This document shows, piece by piece, positions 7,930-15,238 of a stretch of DNA of 64,000 nucleotides. The number at the start of each line of letters is the position of its first letter. The first letter of the stretch is position 1. The position numbers were made by a program, and so were the translations under genes. This DNA is from Pseudonocardia benzenivorans CB1190 (GTDB lineage: Bacteria; Actinomycetota; Actinomycetes; Mycobacteriales; Pseudonocardiaceae). The stretch spans positions 2,728,001-2,792,000 of the forward strand of contig NC_015312.1 of assembly GCF_000196675.2 (NCBI RefSeq). Reading direction: 5' to 3'. The notes under the pieces were generated by a model that was not told the DNA's origin, ran no database searches, and saw nothing but the letters and a program-made list of their open reading frames with translations.

Positions 7930-9199
7930 CGGGCCCGTCGGGCGCCGTCGGACGCCGACCCACGCCCCGGCACCACAGGAAGCACGCCGCGGCCGCCGTC
8001 GTCAGGACCGCGCCCGAGACCCAGGCGACCGGATAGCCGCCGGTGACGTCGACGAGCAGACCGAACAGCGGCGCCGCGAACAGCGCTCCGAGGTAGAAGC
8101 CCGCCATCGCCGCGCCCGACCCGCGGCCGACCGCGTGCGGGGCCGCCGCGACGACGGAGGCGTGCATGAGCGACACCGCGCCCAGCTGCGCCCCGGTCGC
8201 GACGACGAGGGCGACGGCCGCGGCGGCCAGGCCCCACCCGGTGGCGAGGACGACCTCGGCGACGGCGAGCGTCGCGCACAGGGCCGCGGCCAGCGGGAGC
8301 CGGCGCGTCGTGCCGAGCCGGTCGGCCAGCCGCGCGGCGCCGATCATCGGGGCGAGCGCGACCAGCGAGGCGACGGCCGTCAGTACCCCGGCGACCGGCA
8401 GGGTCGCCCCCGCGCCCTCGTGCAGGAACGGGACGGCCCACGAGTAGATCGCCTGCGAGCCCCCGATGAGCAGCGTCGCGGCGAGCGTGAACCGCCAGAA
8501 CCCGGACGGGAGCCTGCCCCCGCTGTCTGCACGAACGTCCCGTTCGTGCAGCGGGGTTGCGCCAATGTGCCGTTCGTGCAGGTCGGCGGGGGAGGGGGGC
8601 GGGTCATCCGCGGTTGTGGTGTCGAGCGCCGGGGTGATGCGGCCGCGCGCGTCGGGCAGCACCGCGGCGGCGAGGACGCCGACCGCCACGACGACCGGGA
8701 CCGACCACAGCAGGACCGGCTGCCAGCCGTAGGCGGCACCGAGCCCGGGCACGACGAACGAGGTCACCGCCACCGCCCCGGGCACGCCCGCCGTCTTCAC
8801 CGCGAGTCCGACCGCATGCCGCGCCACGGGCAGCGCGGCCGTGACCGAGACGTTCGTGCCCACGTTGGCCAGCGCGTAGGCGACGCCGGACACCAGGGCG
8901 CAGCCGACGAGCGCGGGATAGCCGGGGGAGAGCAGCGGCGCGCACAGGGCGACGACGAGCAGCACGGTGGAGAGCACGACGGTCCAGCGGGCGCCGATGC
9001 GCTCGGTGACCCGGCCCGCGAGCAGGCAGCCGATGCCGGTGAGCCCGAACATCAGCCCGACGAGCAGCCCGATCCGGGTCCGCGAGAGTCCGAGGTCGTC
9101 CTGCAGGACCGGCCCGAGGAAGCCGAACAGGAACGCCGGAGCGGTCCCCAGCCCGACGGCGACGGTGCTGACGGCCACGATCGCCCGCGAGGACCCCAT
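7883..9199 (-). CDS. MFS transporter (12 transmembrane helices)
   Basis: A 438-residue major facilitator protein, probably an importer or exporter of the compound handled by this block. Six N-terminal helices are followed by a long central loop and six more helices. The ATG at 9199 is preferred because GAGGAGGGG lies 7 bases upstream; a TTG at 9229 would add ten basic residues without a good ribosome site. The central loop contains two near-identical LHER segments encoded by a palindromic repeat (8528-8580) that looks inserted into the gene in frame. The 3' end overlaps the convergent SDR gene. It is transcribed divergently from the P450 gene at 9271. Confidence 0.87.
   Translation of the reverse strand: MGSSRAIVAVSTVAVGLGTAPAFLFGFLGPVLQDDLGLSRTRIGLLVGLMFGLTGIGCLLAGRVTERIGARWTVVLSTVLLVVALCAPLLSPGYPALVGCALVSGVAYALANVGTNVSVTAALPVARHAVGLAVKTAGVPGAVAVTSFVVPGLGAAYGWQPVLLWSVPVVVAVGVLAAAVLPDARGRITPALDTTTADDPPPSPADLHERHIGATPLHERDVRADSGGRLPSGFWRFTLAATLLIGGSQAIYSWAVPFLHEGAGATLPVAGVLTAVASLVALAPMIGAARLADRLGTTRRLPLAAALCATLAVAEVVLATGWGLAAAAVALVVATGAQLGAVSLMHASVVAAAPHAVGRGSGAAMAGFYLGALFAAPLFGLLVDVTGGYPVAWVSGAVLTTAAAACFLWCRGVGRRPTAPDGPVTTGPASPPTARPAH
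8528..8580. repeat. Dispersed palindromic repeat, family A, inside an MFS gene
   Basis: TGCACGAACG (8528-8537) and its exact inverse CGTTCGTGCA (8541-8550) form a 10-bp hairpin with a 3-base loop. A further copy of CGTTCGTGCA sits at 8571-8580, preceded by GGTTGCGCCAATGTGC. The stretch 8555-8580 matches the right arm of the hairpin at 39,642-39,667 with about four differences. It encodes the central cytoplasmic loop of the transporter (LHER..LHER), where an insertion would be tolerated. Confidence 0.7.
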
Positions 9200-9270
9200 C
9201 CGGCGTCCCCTCCTCGCGTCGGACTGCAATCAAGGGTCATGGTATGCATCGAAGGGGCCCTTGAGAAGGG
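9200..9270. promoter_or_regulatory. Divergent MFS/P450 intergenic region with inverted repeat
   Basis: The 71 bp between the MFS ATG and the P450 GTG hold the promoters of both genes. TCAAGGG at 9230-9236 is exactly inverted as CCCTTGA at 9258-9264, a 7-bp inverted repeat with a 21-bp spacer. This is a plausible operator for a regulator controlling both directions. No convincing -35/-10 pair is visible. Confidence 0.45.
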
Positions 9271-10584
9271 GTGCCAGATGCTGTTGACTATGACCCTGGA
9301 TTCACCACCCGCTGGATCGACGACGACCCCGGGAGACACCTCATGCGCGAGTGGACGCCACCGCCGCACATCGCGACGATGACCCAGATCTCGGACTTCC
9401 GTGAGATCGACGAGATCTTGCGCTCCAAGGACTTCCGACAGGGCTCGCACACCGAGAGCCGCCCGCTGTTCGCGGACTCGCTGCTCCTGCTGGACGGGCC
9501 CGACCACCGCGAGCGGCGCCGGCTGGAGAACCCGCTGTTCGACCGGACCGCGCTCATGTCCTACGACCACGAGGCTCTCAACCCCGTCGTCGAGCAGATG
9601 GTGCGCGACTGCCTCGCCGAGGCGGGCGAGGACGGCACCGTCACCGTCGACCTGGTCCCGCTCGTGCGCGCGATGCTGCACCGCATCGCCGCGGCCACGA
9701 CCGGGATCGACGGCGTCGACACCCCGGAGGCCACCGAGCGGTTCCGCCGGTTCCTCGAGGACCTGGGCGCCGCCGCGACGGTCGAGTGGTCGACGAAGGA
9801 CCACGACGAGGTGCTCGCGTACGGGCTGGCCCGCCGCGCCGAGTTCGTCGAGGAGTTCTTCGGCCCCTCGCAGGAGCGGCGCAAGCGGATCGTCGAGGAG
9901 TTCCGGGCGGGCCGGATCGCCCGCGAGGACGTGCCCGTCGACCTGCTGACGCTGCTGCACCTGCACTGGGACGACTCGTGGGACGAGGAGTTCCCGCTGC
10001 GGGAGGCGACGCTCTTCCTCGTCGCCGCCACCCAGACGACGACGCACACCCTCCCGCACGTGATCGTGCACATGGAGGAGTGGCTGCGCGACCATCCCGA
10101 GGACGCCGACAAGCGCAGCGATCCGGACTTCCTGCGGCTCATGGTCAACGAGTCGCTGCGCCTGCACCAGCCCGCGCCGACGCTGCTGCGCTACGCCACG
10201 GCCGCCGTCACGCTCGCGACCGGCCGGGAGATCGCCGAGGGGGAGCGCGTCGCCCTGCTGTTCACGCCGGCCAACCGGGACCCGGGGGTGTTCGGCGAGG
10301 ACGCGGGGAGCTTCAACCCCTACCGCGGGGCGCCGGAGCTGTCCGGGGTGCGCCCGTGGGGGCTCACGTTCGGCGGCGGAGCGCACGTCTGCGTCGGCCG
10401 GCCGCTGGTCACGGGCCTGGCCAAGCGCGACGGGCAGGCGCCCACCGAGGGCACGATGATGCGGATCCTGCGTGCCCTCTACGCCGCCGACGTGCGGCTG
10501 GACCCGGCGAACCCGCCCGTCGCGGCCGCGTCGAGCAGCCACGACATGTACGACAGCATGCCCGTGATCCTGACACGGCGTTAG
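9271..10584 (+). CDS. Cytochrome P450 with unusual I-helix
   Basis: A 437-residue bacterial P450. The heme-binding loop is FGGGAHVCVGRPL with proximal Cys374, and the E-x-x-R of the K helix is Glu294-Ser-Leu-Arg297. The I-helix reads VAATQTTT, so the acidic residue of the usual A-G-x-D/E-T proton-relay motif is Gln255; Thr256 is kept. This substitution occurs in some P450s with altered oxygen activation. The segment after the heme loop (AKRDGQAPTEGTMMR) is also atypical. Translation starts at GTG 9271. It lies in an apparent redox group with a second P450, a ferredoxin at 13,281 and a flavoprotein. Hydroxylation of the pathway substrate is the likely role. Confidence 0.9.
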   Translation: MPDAVDYDPGFTTRWIDDDPGRHLMREWTPPPHIATMTQISDFREIDEILRSKDFRQGSHTESRPLFADSLLLLDGPDHRERRRLENPLFDRTALMSYDHEALNPVVEQMVRDCLAEAGEDGTVTVDLVPLVRAMLHRIAAATTGIDGVDTPEATERFRRFLEDLGAAATVEWSTKDHDEVLAYGLARRAEFVEEFFGPSQERRKRIVEEFRAGRIAREDVPVDLLTLLHLHWDDSWDEEFPLREATLFLVAATQTTTHTLPHVIVHMEEWLRDHPEDADKRSDPDFLRLMVNESLRLHQPAPTLLRYATAAVTLATGREIAEGERVALLFTPANRDPGVFGEDAGSFNPYRGAPELSGVRPWGLTFGGGAHVCVGRPLVTGLAKRDGQAPTEGTMMRILRALYAADVRLDPANPPVAAASSSHDMYDSMPVILTRR

Positions 10585-10599
10585 ATTTATAGCTACTAT
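10570..10599 (+). promoter_or_regulatory. Candidate promoter for the second P450 operon
   Basis: CTGACA at 10570-10575 and TACTAT at 10594-10599 are separated by 18 bp, a reasonable housekeeping sigma promoter. The -35 lies inside the 3' end of the upstream P450 gene, so the genes from 10,644 onward could be transcribed separately. The AT-rich patch TTAGATTTATAG between the elements stands out in this GC-rich DNA. Confidence 0.5.
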
Positions 10600-10643
10600 C
10601 GCTCCGGGCCGACGCCGACGTCGGACCCGGTCCGGGAGGCTTC

Positions 10644-11873
10644 ATGACCGCGACGGCGCCGACGGCGCTCGCCGAGCTGGAGGCGTTCGCCGCCGGGGCG
10701 AGCACGCCCGACCCCTACCCGATCTACGCCCGGCTGCGCGCCGAGTCGCCCGTCGTGTGGAGCGCGCCGCTGCAGGCCTGGCTCGTCACCGGCTGGGCCG
10801 AGGTCACCCGCGCGTTCAAGGACGCCGCGACGTTCGGCCCGCTCTCGTCCGGGGCCGGCAGCAGCGCGATCTACGGCCGCACGATCCTGCACATGAGCGG
10901 CGACGAGCACCGTCGCAAGGCAGCCATCGTCGCCCGGCGGATCCGCAACCGCCGCGAGCTGCGCGGCACCCTGCGCGAGCGGATCAGCGCGCTCGTCTCC
11001 GCGCTGGGGGACGAGCTGCCCGCGGCCCCGGGTGTCGCCGACATCCGCGCCGGGCTCACGACCCCGTTGCCGCTCACCGTGATCGCCGAGCTGACGACGA
11101 TGCACGAGGCCGTCAACTTCCCGCAGTGGTATCACGACCTCGCGGGCGCGAGCGTCTCCAACGTCTCGCGTGACCCCGCCGTGCACGCCCGCGGCGTGGC
11201 CGCCCGCGAGGAGATCGACGCCTGGCTCGACCCGGCGATCGCCCGCAAGCGCGCCGACCCCGGCGACGACCTGCTGTCGGACCTGTGCACCGTCGAGTAC
11301 GAGGGCCAGCGGCTCTCCGACACCGAGATCAAGTCCAACACCGCGTTCTTCCTCGCCGCGGGTATCGAGACCACCGACCGCGCACTGGTCAACCTCCTCG
11401 GTGGGCTCGTCCGCCATCCCGAGCAGTGGGAGCGGCTGCGCGCCGCCCCCGACCTGGTGCCGTCGGCCGTCGCCGAGGTCCTGCGCTGGAAGGCGCCGGT
11501 GCAGGGCTCGGTACGCCAGGCCCTCGTCGACGCGTCGCTGGGCGGGGCCTCGATCGCCGCCGGGGAGAAGCTGATCCTGCTGCTCGGCGCGGCCAACCGT
11601 GACCCCGCCGTCTTCCCCGACCCGGACACGTTCGACGTCGGGCGCTTCGCCGACAACGCCGATCCGCAGTTCACGCCCGTCGGGCCGTTGCGCGCCTTCG
11701 GCGGCGGCGAGCACACGTGCTCGGGATCGCTGCTGGCGAAGCTGGAGGTGGAGCTGGCCATGGAGCACCTGCTGGACCGCTACCGGCGGCTGTCGTTCGC
11801 GGGCGAACCACCGGTCGACGCGGGCTTCATGCTGCGGTCGGCGCCCGACCTGCACCTGCTCCTGCACCCCTGA
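10644..11873 (+). CDS. Cytochrome P450
   Basis: A 409-residue P450 with all standard motifs: the I-helix AGIETT at 239-244, the K-helix Glu278-Val-Leu-Arg281, and the heme loop FGGGEHTCSGSLL with Cys359. It probably hydroxylates a cyclic or lipid-like substrate using the ferredoxin encoded at 13,281. The ATG at 10644 follows GGGAGG. It lies 59 bp after the first P450, with a candidate promoter between, and is followed after 17 bp by an SDR gene. The two P450s are only distantly similar, so they are not a recent duplication. Confidence 0.92.
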   Translation: MTATAPTALAELEAFAAGASTPDPYPIYARLRAESPVVWSAPLQAWLVTGWAEVTRAFKDAATFGPLSSGAGSSAIYGRTILHMSGDEHRRKAAIVARRIRNRRELRGTLRERISALVSALGDELPAAPGVADIRAGLTTPLPLTVIAELTTMHEAVNFPQWYHDLAGASVSNVSRDPAVHARGVAAREEIDAWLDPAIARKRADPGDDLLSDLCTVEYEGQRLSDTEIKSNTAFFLAAGIETTDRALVNLLGGLVRHPEQWERLRAAPDLVPSAVAEVLRWKAPVQGSVRQALVDASLGGASIAAGEKLILLLGAANRDPAVFPDPDTFDVGRFADNADPQFTPVGPLRAFGGGEHTCSGSLLAKLEVELAMEHLLDRYRRLSFAGEPPVDAGFMLRSAPDLHLLLHP

Positions 11874-11890
11874 CCGTCGAGGAGGACACC

Positions 11891-12685
11891 GTGACCCGCT
11901 TGTCGGGCAAGAGGGCCGTGATCACCGGGGCCGGCTCCGGCATCGGGCGGGGGACCGCGCTGCGGTTCGCCGCGGAGGGCGCGTCGGTCGTGTGCGTCGA
12001 CCGTGACCTCGCCGGGGCCCAGGAGACAGTCACGATGATCACCGAGAAGGGCGGCACCGCGCTCGCGCACGCCGCCGACGTCGCCGTCGAGGCCGACGCG
12101 GAGGCGATGGTCGCGGCCTGCGTCGACGCCTACGGCGGGCTCGACGTGCTGTACGCCAACGCCGGCATCCCGGGCGTCGGCACCGGCGCGGACACGACGC
12201 TGGAGGCCTGGCAGCGCGTCATCGACGTCAACCTCACCGGGGTCTTCCTGTCCGACAAGTACGCGCTGCGCAGGCTGCTGGCCCAGGGGACCGGCGGGTC
12301 GATCGTGAACCAGGCCAGCGTCGGCGGGCTCGTCGGCGTCGCCGGGATCGCGCCCTACGCCGCGGCGAAGGCAGGCGTGATCGGGCTGACCCGCCAGCTC
12401 GCCGTCGAGTACGGTCCGCAGCAGATCCGGGTCAACGCCCTGTGTCCGGGGACGGTCCCGACGCCGCTGGTCAGGGCCACCTACGAGGCGCGCGGCGGGT
12501 TCGGCACCGACACGGGCGAGTCCGTCGACGAGACGCTGGAGATGCAGCGCACGCTCCGGTTCCCGTTGGGACGCCTCGGTACCGAGGAGGACGTCGCGAT
12601 GGCGGCGGTCTACCTCGGCAGCGACGAGTCGACATGGATCACCGGCCAGGTCTGGGCCGTCGACGGCGGGCAGACGGCGGCATGA
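11891..12685 (+). CDS. SDR family oxidoreductase
   Basis: A 264-residue classical SDR with cofactor motif TGAGSGIG at 12-19, YANAG near 88-92, catalytic Tyr156 and Lys160 in YAAAK, and the C-terminal VDGGQTAA. It should oxidise the alcohol made by one of the two preceding P450s, or a hydroxyacyl-CoA. GTG 11891 is preferred because GAGGAGGACACC places a ribosome site 5-6 bases upstream; the frame remains open upstream but overlaps the P450. The stop overlaps the start of the VOC gene (ATGA at 12682). Confidence 0.9.
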   Translation: MTRLSGKRAVITGAGSGIGRGTALRFAAEGASVVCVDRDLAGAQETVTMITEKGGTALAHAADVAVEADAEAMVAACVDAYGGLDVLYANAGIPGVGTGADTTLEAWQRVIDVNLTGVFLSDKYALRRLLAQGTGGSIVNQASVGGLVGVAGIAPYAAAKAGVIGLTRQLAVEYGPQQIRVNALCPGTVPTPLVRATYEARGGFGTDTGESVDETLEMQRTLRFPLGRLGTEEDVAMAAVYLGSDESTWITGQVWAVDGGQTAA

Positions 12686-13266
12686 GCGGCACCCCGGTGA
12701 GCGCCGATGGTCGTCATGGCGACGATTCCCGCTCACGACCTGGGGACGGGTCCGCCGCCGGATCGACAGGCGGCACCGCCGCCGGGTCGAGAGGCGGCCC
12801 CGCAGCCGACGGCATCGTCCGGATGCACCACGTCGGGATCCAGGTCGCCGACCTCGACCGGTCACTGGCCTTCTACGAGGGCATCCTCGGGTTCGAGGTG
12901 ATCACCCGGCAGGTCCGCGGCGAGGCCTACGCGGGCGAGATCGTCGGGTACCCCGGCGTCGAGCTGCACCTCGCGCACCTGCGGCCGCCGAACTCGTCGG
13001 TCGTCGTGGAGCTGACCGAGTACCGCGGCGTCGAGCGGACACCGGTCGACACCTCGACGGCCAACCCCGGCACCGCCCACACCTGCTACGTCGTCGACGA
13101 CGTCGAGGCCGTGCACGCCGCGCTGCTCGCCGCGGGCGTGCGGCCGGTGTCGCGCACCATCGTCGCGCCCGACGCGGGGATCGCCAAGGGCGGCAAGGTC
13201 GTCTACGTCCAGGACCCCGACGGCGTGCGCGTCGAGCTGCTGCAGCCACCACCATCGCAGACCTAG
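12682..13266 (+). CDS. VOC (glyoxalase/dioxygenase-fold) protein with a repeat-derived N-terminal extension
   Basis: A 194-residue protein. The VOC domain starts at MHHVGIQVADLDRSLAFYEG (residue 48) and ends VVYVQDPDGVRVELLQP. The metal-site His of HHVG and Glu of VELL are in place, and the fold suits a lactoylglutathione-lyase-like isomerase, an epimerase or an extradiol-type enzyme. Residues 2-47 are low-complexity (Gly, Ser, Ala, Arg). They are encoded by a decayed family B palindrome (12,697-12,736) and by two tandem 24-bp units (12,754-12,801). The ATG at 12682 overlaps the SDR stop. An internal ATG at 12823 would give just the VOC domain, and the sequence does not decide between them. 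Confidence 0.82.
   Translation: MSGTPVSADGRHGDDSRSRPGDGSAAGSTGGTAAGSRGGPAADGIVRMHHVGIQVADLDRSLAFYEGILGFEVITRQVRGEAYAGEIVGYPGVELHLAHLRPPNSSVVVELTEYRGVERTPVDTSTANPGTAHTCYVVDDVEAVHAALLAAGVRPVSRTIVAPDAGIAKGGKVVYVQDPDGVRVELLQPPPSQT
12697..12736. repeat. Dispersed palindromic repeat, family B, decayed copy in coding DNA
   Basis: The left arm GTGAGCGCCGATGGTCGT (12697-12714) and the right arm GCGACGATTCCCGCTCAC (12719-12736) are imperfect inverse copies, with 13 of 18 positions pairing. Each matches the consensus arm GTGAGNGGCGATGGTCGC of the copies at 42.8 and 54.9 kb at 15-16 of 18 positions. This copy is translated as part of the VOC protein's N-terminal extension. Confidence 0.55.
12754..12801. 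repeat. Two tandem 24-bp units in the VOC N-terminal extension
   Basis: Two adjacent 24-bp units (12754-12777 and 12778-12801) differ at three positions and encode AAGSTGGT followed by AAGSRGGP. They form a flexible Gly/Ala/Ser linker ahead of the VOC domain and could vary in copy number by slippage. Confidence 0.75.
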
Positions 13267-13280
13267 GAGAGGGGCACGCC

Positions 13281-13469
13281 GTGCGTGTCGACATCGACCT
13301 GGCCGCGTGTGCCGGCCACGGGCAGTGCGCCGCAACGTCCCCGGACGTCTACCACCTCGACGACGACGGGTTCGTCCTCGCCGACGTGACCGTCCCAGAC
13401 GGTGCGGAGGAGGACGCCCGCGAAGGCGCCTCGGCGTGCCCGGAGAACGCGATCACCGTGCGGGACTGA
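13281..13469 (+). CDS. [3Fe-4S]/[4Fe-4S] P450-type ferredoxin with C-x2-H-x2-C motif
   Basis: A 62-residue acidic ferredoxin. Visible cluster ligands are Cys10, Cys16 and Cys53, the last in ACPENAI. The first motif is CAGHGQC, with a histidine at the position that holds Cys in [4Fe-4S] and usually Ala or Gly in [3Fe-4S] ferredoxins. Such variant motifs are known among actinobacterial ferredoxins that pair with P450s. It is therefore the probable electron donor to the P450s at 9,271 and 10,644. GTG 13281 has AGGAGAGGGG upstream. No ferredoxin reductase gene lies in the block, so a reductase encoded elsewhere is presumably shared. Confidence 0.92.
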   Translation: MRVDIDLAACAGHGQCAATSPDVYHLDDDGFVLADVTVPDGAEEDAREGASACPENAITVRD

Positions 13470-13557
13470 GCCCGGCACGGGTCGAGCGGGTCCCGGGCCG
13501 GAACGTCATCAGCTGCTGCGGCAGGTCCGCGGCCCGAACAGGAGGAGGTGCGGGCTC

Positions 13558-15192
13558 GTGCGCGTCTGGACCGGCGATCTCGCCAGGGAGCACGACATGG
13601 TGGTCGTGGGGGCCGGCGCGATCGGGCTGACGGCGGCGCTCGTCGCGGCCGACGCCGGCGCCCGGGTGGCCGTCCTGGAGAAGGCGCCCTACCTCGGCGG
13701 CACCTCCGCGGTGTCCGGCGGGATGTTCTGGATCCCGATGAACACCCGGATGGCGGCACTGGGGCTGACCGACGACCGCGAGGACGCGCTGCGTTACCTG
13801 CGCGCCGTCACCGCCGGCCGCACCGCCGACGACGTGCTCGCCGCGCTCGTCGACCGCGGGCCCGAGATGCTCGACTTCCTCGAACGCCGCGCCGGGCTGC
13901 GGATGGCGCCGATGGACAACTTCCCCGACTACCACCCCGAGTGGGACGGCGCCCACCCCGGCGGCCGCTCGCTCGACCCGGAGCTCTACGACATCACGCA
14001 GATGGGCGAGCTGGCCGGGAGCCTGCGCCCGGACCTGCGGCTGCCGTTCACGATGCGCGAGTACGAGGAGTGGCGCATCTTCACCCGCTTCCCGACGGAG
14101 ATGCTCGAACGCCGCGCCGCCGCCGGCCTCGTCGCGCGGGGCCGCGCGCTGGTCGCCCCCCTCGTCGCCGCCTGCTCCGACGCGGGCGTCACCCTCGTGA
14201 CGGGTTGCGCCGCCCAGCGGCTGGTCGTCGAGGACGAGGCCGTCGCCGGGGTCGTCACCGCCGCGGGGGACCGGGTCCCCGCGCGGGCCGTCGTGCTCGC
14301 GTGCGGCGGGTTCGAGTGGTCGCCCGAGATGGTCGACAACTTCCTGTCCGGCCCCGTGCACGGCAGCTGCAGCCCGCCGCACAACACCGGCGACGGCATC
14401 CGGATGGCCGCGAAGGCGGGCGTCGGGCTCGGCTCGATGCGCGAGGCGTGGTGGGGCCCGATGGTCCTCGTCCCCGGCGACGAGACCGACGGCGCCCAGA
14501 CCGGCACGCTGCTGCGGTTCGAGCGCACCGGCCCGCACACCGTGATCGTCAACCGCAACGGGCGCCGGTTCGTCAACGAGGCGCACAACTACAACGACAT
14601 GACCAAGGCGTTCCACCTGTTCGACCCGGGCGCCTACGACTTCGCGAACCTGCCCGCCTATCTGATCTTCGACGAGCGGCACCTGCGCGAGTACGGGTTC
14701 CTGTCCCACCGGGCCGGGCTGCCGACGCCGTCGTGGATCCGCACCGCACCCACCGTCGCCGAGCTCGCCGCCCAGCTGGAGATCGACCCCGCCGGGCTCA
14801 CCGAGACCCTCGACCGGTTCAACGAACACGCCCGCAACGGCGTCGACCCCGACTTCAACCGGGGTGCCAGCGCCTACGACCGGTACTGGGGCGACCAGCA
14901 CGCGCCGCACCCGGCGCTCGGCCCGGTCGAGACGCCGCCGTTCTACGCCGTCGAGGTCGTCTCCGGCGTCATCGGCACCAAGGGCGGCATCGTCACCGAC
15001 GGCGAGGGGCGTGCCCTCGACACGTTCGGCGACCCGGTCCCCGGTCTCTACGCCGCGGGCAACACCACCGCGCACCCGATGGGACCGGGCTACCCGGGCG
15101 CCGGCGCGACGCTCGGTCCGGGCTCGACGATGGCCTACGCCGCCGGCCTCGCGGCCGTCGCGCAGCTCGGCCTGCGGCCCCTCACCACCTGA
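13558..15192 (+). CDS. FAD-dependent oxidoreductase, 3-ketosteroid dehydrogenase/fumarate reductase-like
   Basis: A 544-residue flavoprotein. The FAD dinucleotide motif GAGAIG is at 18-23, LGGTSAVSGG follows, and the C-terminal part has IGTKGGIVTDGEGRALD, then GLYAAGNTTAHPMGPGYPGAGATLG, which closes the FAD site. This pattern is that of 3-ketosteroid-delta1-dehydrogenases and related flavin dehydrogenases that desaturate cyclic ketones. GTG 13558 is chosen because GGAGGAGG lies 9 bases upstream; upstream frame extension is Arg-rich and unlikely to be coding. With the adjacent ferredoxin, P450s and SDR it fits introduction of a double bond next to a ring ketone. Whether the substrate is a steroid is not shown. 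Confidence 0.88.
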   Translation: MRVWTGDLAREHDMVVVGAGAIGLTAALVAADAGARVAVLEKAPYLGGTSAVSGGMFWIPMNTRMAALGLTDDREDALRYLRAVTAGRTADDVLAALVDRGPEMLDFLERRAGLRMAPMDNFPDYHPEWDGAHPGGRSLDPELYDITQMGELAGSLRPDLRLPFTMREYEEWRIFTRFPTEMLERRAAAGLVARGRALVAPLVAACSDAGVTLVTGCAAQRLVVEDEAVAGVVTAAGDRVPARAVVLACGGFEWSPEMVDNFLSGPVHGSCSPPHNTGDGIRMAAKAGVGLGSMREAWWGPMVLVPGDETDGAQTGTLLRFERTGPHTVIVNRNGRRFVNEAHNYNDMTKAFHLFDPGAYDFANLPAYLIFDERHLREYGFLSHRAGLPTPSWIRTAPTVAELAAQLEIDPAGLTETLDRFNEHARNGVDPDFNRGASAYDRYWGDQHAPHPALGPVETPPFYAVEVVSGVIGTKGGIVTDGEGRALDTFGDPVPGLYAAGNTTAHPMGPGYPGAGATLGPGSTMAYAAGLAAVAQLGLRPLTT

Positions 15193-15238
15193 CCCGGGAT
15201 GCGCTCCTCCCGTCCCACGGCGCGCAGGCCCTCACGGG

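Noticed and set aside
12103..12120. GGCGATGGTCGCGGC resembling a family B arm inside the SDR gene
   Set aside because: It encodes a normal part of the SDR fold (EAMVAA) and has no inverted partner nearby.
9271..15192. Natural-product biosynthetic cluster because of two P450s and a ferredoxin
   Set aside because: No polyketide, peptide, terpene or other core synthase is present, and the neighbours are degradative enzymes and an importer.
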